Below are positions 24,742-39,540 of a stretch of DNA of 64,000 nt, in pieces (position 1 is the stretch's first letter; every line of letters starts with the position of its first letter). This DNA is from Pratylenchus scribneri. Lineage: Eukaryota > Nematoda > Chromadorea > Rhabditida > Pratylenchidae. The stretch covers positions 3,348,001-3,412,000 of the forward strand of contig JAQSEB010000082.1 in NCBI GenBank assembly GCA_030063045.1, in the 5' to 3' direction. A program made the translations under genes and the position numbers. The notes beneath the pieces were generated by a model. It was not told the origin of the DNA, did no database searches, and saw only the letters and a program-made list of their open reading frames with translations.

Positions 24742-27700
24742 ACACCTATAAAATGGAAAATTTCAAATAAGAATTTTTCAAAATCGGCCTGAGTTGTCCG
24801 TCTGAAATTTTGGGAATAAATCTTAATAATTATAAGCTAAAATATATAAAAAAATCAGGCGGGAATGTTCTGCCGTTTTTTAGTTATGAATTTTAAAAAT
24901 TTTTCAAAAAACACCTATAAAATGGAAAATTTCAAATAAGAATTTTTCAAAATCGGCCTGAGTTGTCCGTCTGAAATTTGGGGAATAAATCTTAATAATT
25001 ATAAGCTAAAATATATAAAAAAATCAGGCGGGAATGTTCTGCCGTTTTTTAGTTATGAATTTTAAAAATTTTCAAAAAACACCTATAGAATGGAAAATTT
25101 CAAATAGGAATTTTTCAAAATCGGCCTGAGTTGTCCGTCTGAAATTTGGGGAATAAATCTTAATAATTATAAGCTAAAATATATAAAAAAATCAGGCCGG
25201 AATGTTCTGCCGTTTTTTAGTTATGAATTTTAAAAATTTTTCAAAAAACACCTATAAAATGGAAAATTTCAAATAAGAATTTTTCAAAATCGGCCTGAGT
25301 TGTCCGTCTGAAATTTGGGGAATAAATCTTAATAATTATAAGCTAAAATATATAAAAAAATCAGGCCGGAATGTTCTGCCGTTTTTTAGTTATGAATTTT
25401 AAAAATTTTTCAAAAAACACCTATAAAATGGAAAATTTCAAATAAGAATTTTTCAAAATCGGCCTGAGTTGTCCGTCTGAAATTTTGGGAATAAATCTTA
25501 ATAATTATAAGCTAAAATATATAAAAAAATCAGGCGGGAATGTTCTGCCGCTTTTTAGTTATGAATTTTAAAAATTTTTCAAAAAACACCTATAGAATGG
25601 AAAATTTCAAATAGGAATTTTTCAAAATCGGCCTGAGTTGTCCGTCTGAAATTTGGGGAATAAATCTTAATAATTATAAGCTAAAATATATAAAAAAATC
25701 AGGCCGGAATGTTCTGCCGTTTTTTAGTTATGAATTTTAAAAATTTTTCAAAAAACACCTATAAAATGGAAAATTTCAAATAAGAATTTTTCAAAATCGG
25801 CCTGAGTTGTCCGTCTGAAATTTTGGGAATAAATCTTAATAATTATAAGCTAAAATATATAAAAAAATCAGGCGGGAATGTTCTGCCGTTTTTTAGTTAT
25901 GAATTTTAAAAATTTTTCAAAAAACACCTATAAAATGGAAAATTTCAAATAAGAATTTTTCAAAATCGGCCTGAGTTGTCCGTCTGAAATTTTGGGAATA
26001 AATCTTAATAATTATAAGCTAAAATATATAAAAAAATCAGGCGGGAATGTTCTGCCGTTTTTTAGTTATGAATTTTAAAAATTTTTCAAAAAACACCTAT
26101 AGAATGGAAAATTTCAAATAGGAATTTTTCAAAATCGGCCTGAGTTGTCCGTCTGAAATTTTGGGAATAAATCTTAATAATTATAAGCTAAAATATATAA
26201 AAAAATCAGGCCGGAATGTTCTGCCGTTTTTTAGTTATGAATTTTAAAAATTTTTCAAAAAACACCTATAGAATGGAAAATTTCAAATAGGAATTTTTCA
26301 AAATCGGCCTGAGTTGTCCGTCTGAAATTTGGGGAATAAATCTTAATAATTATAAGCTAAAATATATAAAAAAATCAGGCCGGAATGTTCTGCCGTTTTT
26401 TAGTTATGAATTTTAAAAATTTTTCAAAAAACACCTATAAAATGGAAAATTTCAAATAAGAATTTTTCAAAATCGGCCTGAGTTGTCCGTCTGAAATTTG
26501 GGGAATAAATCTTAATAATTATAAGCTAAAATATATAAAAAAATCAGGCGGGAATGTTCTGCCGTTTTTTAGTTATGAATTTTAAAAATTTTCAAAAAAC
26601 ACCTATAGAATGGAAAATTTCAAATAGGAATTTTTCAAAATCGGCCTGAGTTGTCCGTCTGAAATTTTGGGAATAAATCTTAATAATTATAAGCTAAAAT
26701 ATATAAAAAAATCAGGCGGGAATGTTCTGCCGTTTTTTAGTTATGAATTTTAAAAATTTTCAAAAAACACCTATAGAATGGAAAATTTCAAATAGGAATT
26801 TTTCAAAATCGGCCTGAGTTGTCCGTCTGAAATTTTGGGATTAAATCTTAGTAATTATAAGCTAAAATATATAAAAAAATCAGGCGGGAATGTTCTGCCG
26901 TTTTTTAGTTATGAATTTTAAAAATTTTCAAAAAACACCTATAGAATGGAAAATTTCAAATAGGAATTTTTCAAAATCGGCCTGAGTTGTCCGTCTGAAA
27001 TTTTGGGAATAAATCTTAATAATTATAAGCTAAAATATATAAAAAAATCAGGCGGGAATGTTCTGCCGTTTTTTAGTTATGAATTTTAAAAATTTTTCAA
27101 AAAACACCTATAGAATGGAAAATTTCAAATAAGAATTTTTCAAAATCGGCCTGAGTTGTCCGTCTGAAATTTGGGGAATAAATCTTAATAATTATAAGCT
27201 AAAATATATAAAAAAATCAGGCCGGAATGTTCGCCGTTTTTTAGTTATGAATTTTAAAAATTTTTCAAAAAACACCTATAAAATGGAAAATTTCAAATAA
27301 GAATTTTTCAAAATCGGCCTGAGTTGTCCGTCTGAAATTTTGGGAATAAATCTTAATAATTATAAGCTAAAATATATAAAAAAATCAGGCGGGAATGTTC
27401 TGCCGTTTTTTAGTTATGAATTTTAAAAATTTTTCAAAAAACACCTATAGAATGGAAAATTTCAAATAGGAATTTTTCAAAATCGGCCTGAGTTGTCCGT
27501 CTGAAATTTTGGGAATAAATCTTAATAATTATAAGCTAAAATATATAAAAAAATCAGGCGGGAATGTTCTGCCGTTTTTTAGTTATGAATTTTAAAAATT
27601 TTCAAAAAACACCTATAGAATGGAAAATTTCAAATAGGAATTTTTCAAAATCGGCCTGAGTTGTCCGTCTGAAATTTTGGGAATAAATCTTAATAATTAT

Positions 27701-30700
27701 AAGCTAAAATATATAAAAAAATCAGGCGGGAATGTTCTGCCGTTTTTTAGTTATGAATTTTAAAAATTTTCAAAAAACACCTATAGAATGGAAAATTTCA
27801 AATAGGAATTTTTCAAAATCGGCCTGAGTTGTCCGTCTGAAATTTTGGGAATAAATCTTAATAATTATAAGCTAAAATATATAAAAAAATCAGGCGGGAA
27901 TGTTCTGCCGTTTTTTAGTTATGAATTTTAAAAATTTTCAAAAAACACCTATAGAATGGAAAATTTCAAATAGGAATTTTTCAAAATCGGCCTGAGTTGT
28001 CCGTCTGAAATTTTGGGAATAAATCTTAATAATTATAAGCTAAAATATATAAAAAAATCAGGCGGGAATGTTCTGCCGTTTTTTAGTTATGAATTTTAAA
28101 AATTTTTCAAAAAACACCTATAGAATGGAAAATTTCAAATAAGAATTTTTCAAAATCGGCCTGAGTTATCCGTCTGAAATTTGGGGAATAAATCTTAATA
28201 ATTATAAGCTAAAATATATAAAAAAATCAGGCGGGAATGTTCTGCCGTTTTTTAGTTATGAATTTTAAAAATTTTCAAAAAACACCTATAGAATGGAAAA
28301 TTTCAAATAGGAATTTTTCAAAATCGGCCTGAGTTGTCCGTCTGAAATTTTGGGAATAAATCTTAATAATTATAAGCTAAAATATATAAAAAAATCAGGC
28401 AGGAATGTTCTGCCGTTTTTTAGTTATGAATTTTAAAAATTTTTCAAAAAACACCTATAAAATGGAAAATTTCAAATAAGAATTTTTCAAAATCGGCCTG
28501 AGTTGTCCGTCTGAAATTTGGGGAATAAATCTTAATAATTATAAGCTAAAATATATAAAAAAATCAGGCGGGAATGTTCTGCCGTTTTTTAGTTATGAAT
28601 TTTAAAAATTTTCAAAAAACACCTATAGAATGGAAAATTTCAAATAGGAATTTTTCAAAATCGGCCTGAGTTGTCCGTCTGAAATTTTGGGAATAAATCT
28701 TAATAATTATAAGCTAAAATATATAAAAAAATCAGGCGGGAATGTTCTGCCGTTTTTTAGTTATGAATTTTAAAAATTTTTCAAAAAACACCTATAGAAT
28801 GGAAAATTTCAAATAGGAATTTTTCAAAATCGGCCTGAGTTGTCCGTCTGAAATTTGGGGAATAAATCTTAATAATTATAAGCTAAAATATATAAAAAAA
28901 TCAGGCGGGAATGTTCTGCCGTTTTTTAGTTATGAATTTTAAAAATTTTTCAAAAAACACCTATAGAATGGAAAATTTCAAATAGGAATTTTTCAAAATC
29001 GGCCTGAGTTGTCCGTCTGAAATTTGGGGAATAAATCTTAATAATTATAAGCTAAAATATATAAAAAAATCAGGCCGGAATGTTCTGCCGTTTTTTAGTT
29101 ATGAATTTTAAAAATTTTTCAAAAAACACCTATAGAATGGAAAATTTCAAATAGGAATTTTTCAAAATCGGCCTGAGTTGTCCGTCTGAAATTTGGGGAA
29201 TAAATCTTAATAATTATAAGCTAAAATATATAAAAAAATCAGGCGGGAATGTTCTGCCGTTTTTTAGTTATGAATTTTAAAAATTTTTCAAAAAACACCT
29301 ATAGAATGGAAAATTTCAAATAGGAATTTTTCAAAATCGGCCTGAGTTGTCCGTCTGAAATTTGGGGAATAAATCTTAATAATTATAAGCTAAAATATAT
29401 AAAAAAATCAGGCGGGAATGTTCTGCCGTTTTTTAGTTATGAATTTTAAAAATTTTTCAAAAAACACCTATAGAATGGAAAATTTCAAATAGGAATTTTT
29501 CAAAATCGGCCTGAGTTGTCCGTCTGAAATTTGGGGAATAAATCTTAATAATTATAAGCTAAAATATATAAAAAAATCAGGCGGGAATGTTCTGCCGTTT
29601 TTTAGTTATGAATTTTAAAAATTTTTCAAAAAACACCTATAGAATGGAAAATTTCAAATAGGAATTTTTCAAAATCGGCCTGAGTTGTCCGTCTGAAATT
29701 TGGGGAATAAATCTTAATAATTATAAGCTAAAATATATAAAAAAATCAGGCGGGAATGTTCTGCCGTTTTTTAGTTATGAATTTTAAAAATTTTTCAAAA
29801 AACACCTATAGAATGGAAAATTTCAAATAGGAATTTTTCAAAATCGGCCTGAGTTGTCCGTCTGAAATTTGGGGAATAAATCTTAATAATTATAAGCTAA
29901 AATATATAAAAAAATCAGGCGGGAATGTTCTGCCGTTTTTTAGTTATGAATTTTAAAAATTTTTCAAAAAACACCTATAGAATGGAAAATTTCAAATAGG
30001 AATTTTTCAAAATCGGCCTGAGTTGTCCGTCTGAAATTTGGGGAATAAATCTTAATAATTATAAGCTAAAATATATAAAAAAATCAGGCGGGAATGTTCT
30101 GCCGTTTTTTAGTTATGAATTTTAAAAATTTTTCAAAAAACACCTATAGAATGGAAAATTTCAAATAGGAATTTTTCAAAATCAGCCTGAGTTGTCCGTC
30201 TGAAATTTGGGGAATAAATCTTAATAATTATAAGCTAAAATATATAAAAAAATCAGGCGGGAATGTTCTGCCGTTTTTTAGTTATGAATTTTAAAAATTT
30301 TTCAAAAAACACCTATAGAATGGAAAATTTCAAATAGGAATTTTTCAAAATCGGCCTGAGTTGTCCGTCTGAAATTTGGGGAATAAATCTTAATAATTAT
30401 AAGCTAAAATATATAAAAAAATCAGGCGGGAATGTTCTGCCGTTTTTTAGTTATGAATTTTAAAAATTTTTCAAAAAACACCTATAGAATGGAAAATTTC
30501 AAATAGGAATTTTTCAAAATCGGCCTGAGTTGTCCGTCTGAAATTTGGGGAATAAATCTTAATAATTATAAGCTAAAATATATAAAAAAATCAGGCCGGA
30601 ATGTTCTGCCGTTTTTTAGTTATGAATTTTAAAAATTTTTCAAAAAACACCTATAGAATGGAAAATTTCAAATAGGAATTTTTCAAAATCGGCCTGAGTT

Positions 30701-33700
30701 GTCCGTCTGAAATTTTGGGAATAAATCTTAATAATTATAAGCTAAAATATATAAAAAAATCAGGCGGGAATGTTCTGCCGTTTTTTAGTTATGAATTTTA
30801 AAAATTTTTCAAAAAACACCTATAGAATGGAAAATTTCAAATAGGAATTTTTCAAAATCGGCCTGAGTTGTCCGTCTGAAATTTGGGGAATAAATCTTAA
30901 TAATTATAAGCTAAAATATATAAAAAAATCAGGCGGGAATGTTCTGCCGTTTTTTAGTTATGAATTTTAAAAATTTTTCAAAAAACACCTATAGAATGGA
31001 AAATTTCAAATAGGAATTTTTCAAAATCGGCCTGAGTTGTCCGTCTGAAATTTGGGGAATAAATCTTAATAATTATAAGCTAAAATATATAAAAAAATCA
31101 GGCGGGAATGTTCTGCCGTTTTTTAGTTATGAATTTTAAAAATTTTTCAAAAAACACCTATAGAATGGAAAATTTCAAATAGGAATTTTTCAAAATCGGC
31201 CTGAGTTGTCTGTCTGAAATTTGGGGAATAAATCTTAATAATTATAAGCTAAAATATATAAAAAAATCAGGCGGGAATGTTCTGCCGTTTTTTAGTTATG
31301 AATTTTAAAATTTTTCAAAAAACACCTATAAAATGGAAAATTTCAAATAAGAATTTCTCAAAATCGGCCCGAGTTGTCCGTCTGAAAATTTCTGATAAAA
31401 TATTATTAGTTATATTCTAAAATATATCAAAAATTCAGGCCGGAATGTTCTGCCGTTTTTTAGTTATGAATTTTAAAATTTTTCAAAAAAAAACCTATAA
31501 AATGGAAAATTTCAAATCAGAATTTCTCAAAATCGGCCCGAGTTGTCCGTCTGAAATTTTGGGATTAAATCTTAGTAATTATAAGCTAAAATATATAAAA
31601 AATTCAGGCGGGAATGTTCTGCCGTTTTTAAGTTATGAATTTTAAAAATTTTTCAAAAAACACCTATAGAATGGAAAATTTCAAATAGGAATTTTTCAAA
31701 ATCGGCCTGAGTTGTCCGTCTGAAATTTTGGGAATAAATCTTAATAATTATAAGCTAAAATATATAAAAAAATCAGGCGGGAATGTTCTGCCGTTTTTTA
31801 GTTATGAATTTTAAAAATTTTCAAAAAACACCTATAGAATGGAAAATTTCAAATAGGAATTTTTCAAAATCGGCCTGAGTTGTCCGTCTGAAATTTGGGG
31901 AATAAATCTTAATAATTATAAGCTAAAATATATAAAAAAATCAGGCGGGAATGTTCTGCCGTTTTTTAGTTATGAATTTTAAAAATTTTAAAAAAACACC
32001 TATAGAATGGAAAATTTCAAATAGGAATTTTTCAAAATCGGCCTGAGTTGTCCGTCTGAAATTTTGGGAATAAATCTTAATAATTATAAGCTAAAATATA
32101 TAAAAAAATCAGGCGGGAATGTTCTGCCGTTTTTTAGTTATGAATTTTAAAAATTTTCAAAAAACACCTATAGAATGGAAAATTTCAAATAAGAATTTTT
32201 CAAAATCGGCCTGAGTTGTCCGTCTGAAATTTGGGGAATAAATCTTAATAATTATAAGCTAAAATATATAAAAAAAATCAGGCGGGAATGTTCTGCCGTT
32301 TTTTAGTTATGAATTTTAAAAATTTTCAAAAACACCTATAGAATGGAAAATTTCAAATAGGAATTTTTCAAAATCGGCCTGAGTTGTCCGTCTGAAATTT
32401 TGGGAATAAATCTTAATAATTATAAGCTAAAATATATAAAAAAATCAGGCGGGAATGTTCTGCCGTTTTTTAGTTATGAATTTTAAAAATTTTCAAAAAA
32501 CACCTATAGAATGGAAAATTTCAAATAGGAATTTTTCAAAATCGGCCTGAGTTGTCCGTCTGAAATTTTGGGAATAAATCTTAATAATTATAAGCTAAAA
32601 TATATAAAAAAATCAGGCGGGAATGTTCTGCCGTTTTTTAGTTATGAATTTTAAAAATTTTCAAAAAACACCTATAGAATGGAAAATTTCAAATAAGAAT
32701 TTTTCAAAATCGGCCTGAGTTGTCCGTCTGAAATTTTGGGAATAAATCTTAATAATTATAAGCTAAAATATATAAAAAAAATCAGGCGGGAATGTTCTGC
32801 CGTTTTTTAGTTATGAATTTTAAAAATTTTCAAAAAACACCTATAGAATGGAAAATTTCAAATAAGAATTTTTCAAAATCGGCCTGAGTTGTCCGTCTGA
32901 AATTTGGGGAATAAATCTTAATAATTATAAGCTAAAATATATAAAAAAATCAGGCGGGAATGTTCTGCCGTTTTTTAGTTATGAATTTTAAAAATTTTTC
33001 AAAAAACACCTATAGAATGGAAAATTTCAAATAGGAATTTTTCAAAATCGGCCTGAGTTGTCCGTCTGAAATTTGGGGAATAAATCTTAATAATTATAAG
33101 CTAAAATATATAAAAAAATCAGGCCGGAATGTTCTGCCGTTTTTTAGTTATGAATTTTAAAAATTTTTCAAAAAACACCTATAGAATGGAAAATTTCAAA
33201 TAGGAATTTTTCAAAATCGGCCTGAGTTGTCCGTCTGAAATTTGGGGAATAAATCTTAATAATTATAAGCTAAAATATATAAAAAAATCAGGCGGGAATG
33301 TTCTGCCGTTTTTTAGTTATGAATTTTAAAAATTTTTCAAAAAACACCTATAGAATGGAAAATTTCAAATAGGAATTTTTCAAAATCGGCCTGAGTTGTC
33401 CGTCTGAAATTTGGGGAATAAATCTTAATAATTATAAGCTAAAATATATAAAAAAATCAGGCGGGAATGTTCTGCCGTTTTTTAGTTATGAATTTTAAAA
33501 TTTTTCAAAAAACACCTATAGAATGGAAAATTTCAAATAGGAATTTTTCAAAATCGGCCTGAGTTGTCCGTCTGAAATTTTGGGAATAAATCTTAATAAT
33601 TATAAGCTAAAATATATAAAAAAATCAGGCGGGAATGTTCTGCCGTTTTTTAGTTATGAATTTTAAAAATTTTTCAAAAAACACCTATAGAATGGAAAAT

Positions 33701-36700
33701 TTCAAATAAGAATTTTTCAAAATCGGCCTGAGTTGTCCGTCTGAAATTTGGGGAATAAATCTTAATAATTATAAGCTAAAATATATAAAAAAATCAGGCG
33801 GGAATGTTCTGCCGTTTTTTAGTTATGAATTTTAAAAATTTTCAAAAAACACCTATAGAATGGAAAATTTCAAATAGGAATTTTTCAAAATCGGCCTGAG
33901 TTGTCCGTCTGAAATTTTGGGAATAAATCTTAATAATTATAAGCTAAAATATATAAAAAAATCAGGCGGGAATGTTCTGCCGTTTTTTAGTTATGAATTT
34001 TAAAAATTTTCAAAAAACACCTATAGAATGGAAAATTTCAAATAGGAATTTTTCAAAATCGGCCTGAGTTGTCCGTCTGAAATTTTGGGAATAAATCTTA
34101 ATAATTATAAGCTAAAATATATAAAAAAAATCAGGCGGGAATGTTCTGCCGTTTTTTAGTTATGAATTTTAAAAATTTTCAAAAAACACCTATAGAATGG
34201 AAAATTTCAAATAAGAATTTTTCAAAATCGGCCTGAGTTGTCCGTCTGAAATTTTGGGAATAAATCTTAATAATTATAAGCTAAAATATATAAAAAAAAT
34301 CAGGCGGGAATGTTCTGCCGTTTTTTAGTTATGAATTTTAAAAATTTTCAAAAAACACCTATAGAATGGAAAATTTCAAATAAGAATTTTTCAAAATCGG
34401 CCTGAGTTGTCCGTCTGAAATTTGGGGAATAAATCTTAATAATTATAAGCTAAAATATATAAAAAAAATCAGGCGGGAATGTTCTGCCGTTTTTTAGTTA
34501 TGAATTTTAAAAATTTTCAAAAAACACCTATAGAATGGAAAATTTCAAATAGGAATTTTTCAAAATCGGCCTGAGTTGTCCGTCTGAAATTTTGGGAATA
34601 AATCTTAATAATTATAAGCTAAAATATATAAAAAAATCAGGCGGGAATGTTCTGCCGTTTTTTAGTTATGAATTTTAAAAATTTTCAAAAAACACCTATA
34701 GAATGGAAAATTTCAAATAGGAATTTTTCAAAATCGGCCTGAGTTGTCCGTCTGAAATTTTGGGAATAAATCTTAATAATTATAAGCTAAAATATATAAA
34801 AAAATCAGGCGGGAATGTTCTGCCGTTTTTTAGTTATGAATTTTAAAAATTTTTCAAAAAACACCTATAGAATGGAAAATTTCAAATAAGAATTTTTCAA
34901 AATCGGCCTGAGTTGTCCGTCTGAAATTTGGGGAATAAATCTTAATAATTATAAGCTAAAATATATAAAAAAAATCAGGCGGGAATGTTCTGCCGTTTTT
35001 TAGTTATGAATTTTAAAAATTTTCAAAAAACACCTATAGAATGGAAAATTTCAAATAGGAATTTTTCAAAATCGGCCTGAGTTGTCCGTCTGAAATTTTG
35101 GGAATAAATCTTAATAATTATAAGCTAAAATATATAAAAAAATCAGGCGGGAATGTTCTGCCGTTTTTTAGTTATGAATTTTAAAAATTTTCAAAAAACA
35201 CCTATAGAATGGAAAATTTCAAATAGGAATTTTTCAAAATCGGCCTGAGTTGTCCGTCTGAAATTTGGGGAATAAATCTTAATAATTATAAGCTAAAATA
35301 TATAAAAAAATCAGGCCGGAATGTTCTGCCGTTTTTAAGTTATGAATTTTAAAAATTTTTCAAAAAACACCTATAGAATGGAAAATTTCAAATAGGAATT
35401 TTTCAAAATCGGCCTGAGTTGTCCGTCTGAAATTTGGGGAATAAATCTTAGTAATTATAAGCTAAAATATATAAAAAATTCAGGCGGGAATGTTCTGCCG
35501 TTTTTAAGTTATGAATTTTAAAAATTTTTCAAAAAACACCTATAGAATGGAAAATTTCAAATAGGAATTTTTCAAAATCGGCCTGAGTTGTCCGTCTGAA
35601 ATTTTGGGAATAAATCTTAATAATTATAAGCTAAAATATATAAAAAAATCAGGCGGGAATGTTCTGCCGTTTTTTAGTTATGAATTTTAAAAATTTTCAA
35701 AAAACACCTATAGAATGGAAAATTTCAAATAGGAATTTTTCAAAATCGGCCTGAGTTGTCCGTCTGAAATTTTGGGAATAAATCTTAATAATTATAAGCT
35801 AAAATATATAAAAAAATCAGGCGGGAATGTTCTGCCGTTTTTTAGTTATGAATTTTAAAAATTTTTCAAAAAACACCTATAGAATGGAAAATTTCAAATA
35901 AGAATTTTTCAAAATCGGCCTGAGTTGTCCGTCTGAAATTTGGGGAATAAATCTTAATAATTATAAGCTAAAATATATAAAAAAATCAGGCGGGAATGTT
36001 CTGCCGTTTTTTAGTTATGAATTTTAAAAATTTTCAAAAAACACCTATAGAATGGAAAATTTCAAATAGGAATTTTTCAAAATCGGCCTGAGTTGTCCGT
36101 CTGAAATTTGGGGAATAAATCTTAATAATTATAAGCTAAAATATATAAAAAAATCAGGCGGGAATGTTCTGCCGTTTTTTAGTTATGAATTTTAAAAATT
36201 TTCAAAAAACACCTATAGAATGGAAAATTTCAAATAGGAATTTTTCAAAATCGGCCTGAGTTGTCCGTCTGAAATTTTGGGAATAAATCTTAATAATTAT
36301 AAGCTAAAATATATAAAAAAATCAGGCGGGAATGTTCTGCCGTTTTTTAGTTATGAATTTTAAAAAATTTTCAAAAAACACCTATAAAATGGAAAATTTC
36401 AAATAAGAATTTCTCAAAATCGGCCCGAGTTGTCCGTCTTAAATTTTGGGATTAAATCTTAGTAATTATAAGCTAAAATATATAAAAAATTCAGGCCGGA
36501 ATGTTCTGCCGTTTTTTAGTTATGAATTTTAAAAAATTTTCAAAAAACACCTATAAAATGGAAAATTTCAAATAAGAATTTCTCAAAATCGGCCCGAGTT
36601 GTCCGTCTTAAATTTTGGGATTAAATCTTAGTAATTATAAGCTAAAATATATAAAAAATTCAGGCCGGAATGTTCTGCCGTTTTTTAGTTATGAATTTTA

Positions 36701-36982
36701 AAAATTTTCAAAAAACACCTATAAAATGGAAAATTTCAAATAAGAATTTCTCAAAATCGGCCCGAGTTGTCCGTCTGAAAATTTCTGATAAAATATTATT
36801 AGTTATATTCTAAAATATATCAAAAATTCAGGCCGGAATGTTCTGCCGTTTTTTAGGTATGAATTTTAAAAAATTTTCAAAAAACACCTATAAAATGGAA
36901 AATTTCAAATAAGAATTTTTCAAAATCGGCCTGAGTTGTCCGTCTGAAATTTTGGGATTAAATCTTAGTAATTATAAGCTAA
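24742..36982. repeat. Satellite 2: 168-169-bp tandem repeat, about 72 copies
   Basis: Head-to-tail monomers beginning acacctataaaatggaaaat, at 24742, 24911, 25079 and 25248, carry tcggcctgagttgtccgtct and gggaatgttctgccgttttt. Variable sites (aaaatgg/agaatgg, ttttggg/tttgggg, ggcggg/ggccgg) define subfamilies; a run at about 28960-30640 is nearly uniform. Diverged monomers with tctgataaaatattattagt occur at the right edge (about 36781) and once inside (about 31381). Length and sequence differ from satellite 1 only in sequence; the two abut. No gene lies here. Confidence 0.96.
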
Positions 36983-37097
36983 TTATTCATAGTAAATTAA
37001 ATCTATTTTTGAAAATTTATCTACAAATTATTTTTTTTCCTTTTTAAAATAAAATTAATTTTAATTTCATTTTATAAAATTTATTAATTTAAATGAC

Positions 37098-37140
37098 TTC
37101 CCGCTTTCTTTTTTTGCTTCTTATTTACATCTTGACTCTC
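37098..37140 (-). CDS. Candidate mini-exon (minus strand)
   Basis: Open minus-strand frame reading ESQDVNKKQKKKAG, after acceptor-like aaattctgag and before donor-like gtcatttaa. Lys-rich. First island after the satellite. Function unknown. Confidence 0.35.
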
Positions 37141-39477
37141 CTCAGAATTTTATATTTATTTATTAATTTTTTAAAATTTTTTTTACAATTTTTATGCATT
37201 ATTATATTCATTTCCATTCATTATTCTTATCATTTTTTTCCATTATATTTCATTTTCAAATATTTATATTAAAATAATTATTTAAATATAAGAGTTTCAA
37301 TTTTTAAATTAATTTTATAAAATTATTCAATATTTTATTAAATAAATTTATATTTCAATATTAATTTAAATAAATTTTCTTTTTAATTTCCGCTTTATAA
37401 AATAGAAAATTATATAAAAAATTAAATGATTCTTCTTCAGCTTTTATCTTGATTTCTTATTGTTGAGCAATGAACTGCACCTTTTCTCAATGTGAGTTTT
37501 TACATAAATTAATTTTTCATTAGAATTAAATATTTTAATTTTTTATTATATTATAATTCTAATCATTATTATTTATAAAAATAAATAAATGGATTTAAAA
37601 TTTTTGACAATTTTAATTCAATATTAAATATATTTTCATTCTTTATTCTTTTGCCTTTTATGCTATAAAATTTTTCATTAATTTTTGGAGAAAATAAATA
37701 TTTTATTTTTAAATATATATAAAAATTCACTATTTATTTAATTTTTATTTAAAAGTATTCAAGTTATAATTTAATTTTATATATTTATTCAATTATATCG
37801 TTATTTTAAATAATTTTTTTATTCTTTTTTTATTTCTCAATTTATTCATAAGTTTAAATTTAAATATCATAATTTATTCATAAAGTTTAAATTTGATAAT
37901 TAATTTATAAGTTAAAAATTTATTTTATTATTTTTTTCATATTATTGTTTTTTTTCATTACATATCAATTTTAATTTCTTTTATAAATATTAAATTTAAC
38001 AAAATTAAATTATCCTTACAACAGCTGCCCTTCTTTTCATTTGACGTTAAGTTCCTCTCCATCGGTTTATTTATTATAAATTATTAAATTTTAATTAAAA
38101 TTTTTACATTTTTCATCCATTTTTATACATTTATTTTCATTCTTTATTTTTATTTTTTTTAATGCAATTTTGCCAAAATTTTATAAATCATATTTTACTT
38201 ACCTCTTTAATAATAAATTATAATTTTTTAATTTTTAAAATAATTTTTCTATTTAAAATTGTCTTTTTCTTACAATAATAGAATTAATATCTAAAGGAAA
38301 TCAGGTTTTTAGGATCGTATGAATTTTTAGTTTTTTGATAGTTTTTTTATAATTTTATTTTAAAAAATAATATATTATATTTTTTTATAATTATTATTTT
38401 AATCTCATTATGCCCTCTTTTCAAATACTTTATTTTCGAAGTCTCATCCATATTTTTGATTTTTATATATTAATAAATTTTTCACTACACTTAAAATTTT
38501 ATAAGGGATTTAACTTTTTTACAATTTTAACCAATTATTATATTTATTTTAATTATTACTATTTTTTTACTCGTGTTAATTTAATGCCATTATACCATAT
38601 GTAAAATGTTAATTTTCATAGTAATAATATCCGAATATATTAAAAATTTTCATTTTTTTTTTAAATTAATTTGATATATTATTCAATTTATTCAATCTTA
38701 TCAATATATTATTGTAAAAAGTTTTTTTTAATTCTTCCTCTGATAAATAATTTATTCTTTCATTTATTCAATTCTTACAATATATTAAATTATTTTTATA
38801 TTAAAATTTTATTCCTTTTTACAGTATTCTAATTCTTATATAAATATCATTTATAAAATAGAAAATTTTTAAATTATATAAAAGCTCTATCGATGACACC
38901 AGCAGCATTTCATTCATCAGCGGAAATGGTTTTATGCCGCTGGTGCAACATAATATATTGATAAATTTATTTTTAGCTCTAATTAAACAAATTTATGATA
39001 GAATTAAAATTTTTTATTACATATAAATTCAGTTAATTAATTTTTTGAAAATTTATTTATAAATTAAAAAATTTGCATACAATTTAATCTTAATTTAATC
39101 TTTTTATAATGAATATTTATAAAATTAATGATTTAAATTTCAATTCCATTGTACTTTGATTTATATATTTTTCTACTCGTTCCTTTTTTCATATTTTATT
39201 ATAAATCAATTATATTTTCAATATAATTAAATAATTTTAATATGGATTTAAAATTTTTTATTTATTCTTTATTTTTATTATTTTTTTACTTTTTTTTTCA
39301 AATATTAATTAAAATAAATTAAAATATTCATTTATAGAAATTAATTTCCTACATATTATATTCAATTTAATATTTATATTAATTTATATTTGAAAATTTA
39401 TTTTTATATTAATTAGTTTTTTGTTTTTCTTCAATAAATCTTTTATAAAACAAAAAATTTTATAACATTAAAATTAC

Positions 39478-39540
39478 TTCATATGAACGACTTCAGCAGG
39501 CAGGCACAATACCCGAGCATTTCGATGTCTAATGATAACG
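39478..39540 (-). CDS. Candidate mini-exon with canonical splice sites
   Basis: On the minus strand aaaattacag precedes a 63-base island and GTAATTTTAAT follows it. The open frame (phase 1 in) reads VIIRHRNARVLCLPAEVVHM. The plus strand also offers an acceptor and donor around the same island, so the strand is not certain. Length and spacing match the other islands. Confidence 0.35.

Noticed and set aside
31445..31645. 66-codon frame inside satellite 2
   Set aside because: It runs through a monomer and begins again with the same residues in the next one; it is a by-product of the tandem repeat.
22270..36982. Telomere or subtelomere
   Set aside because: I see no tandem TTAGGC or similar short telomeric repeat in the window; satellite alone is not enough to place it.
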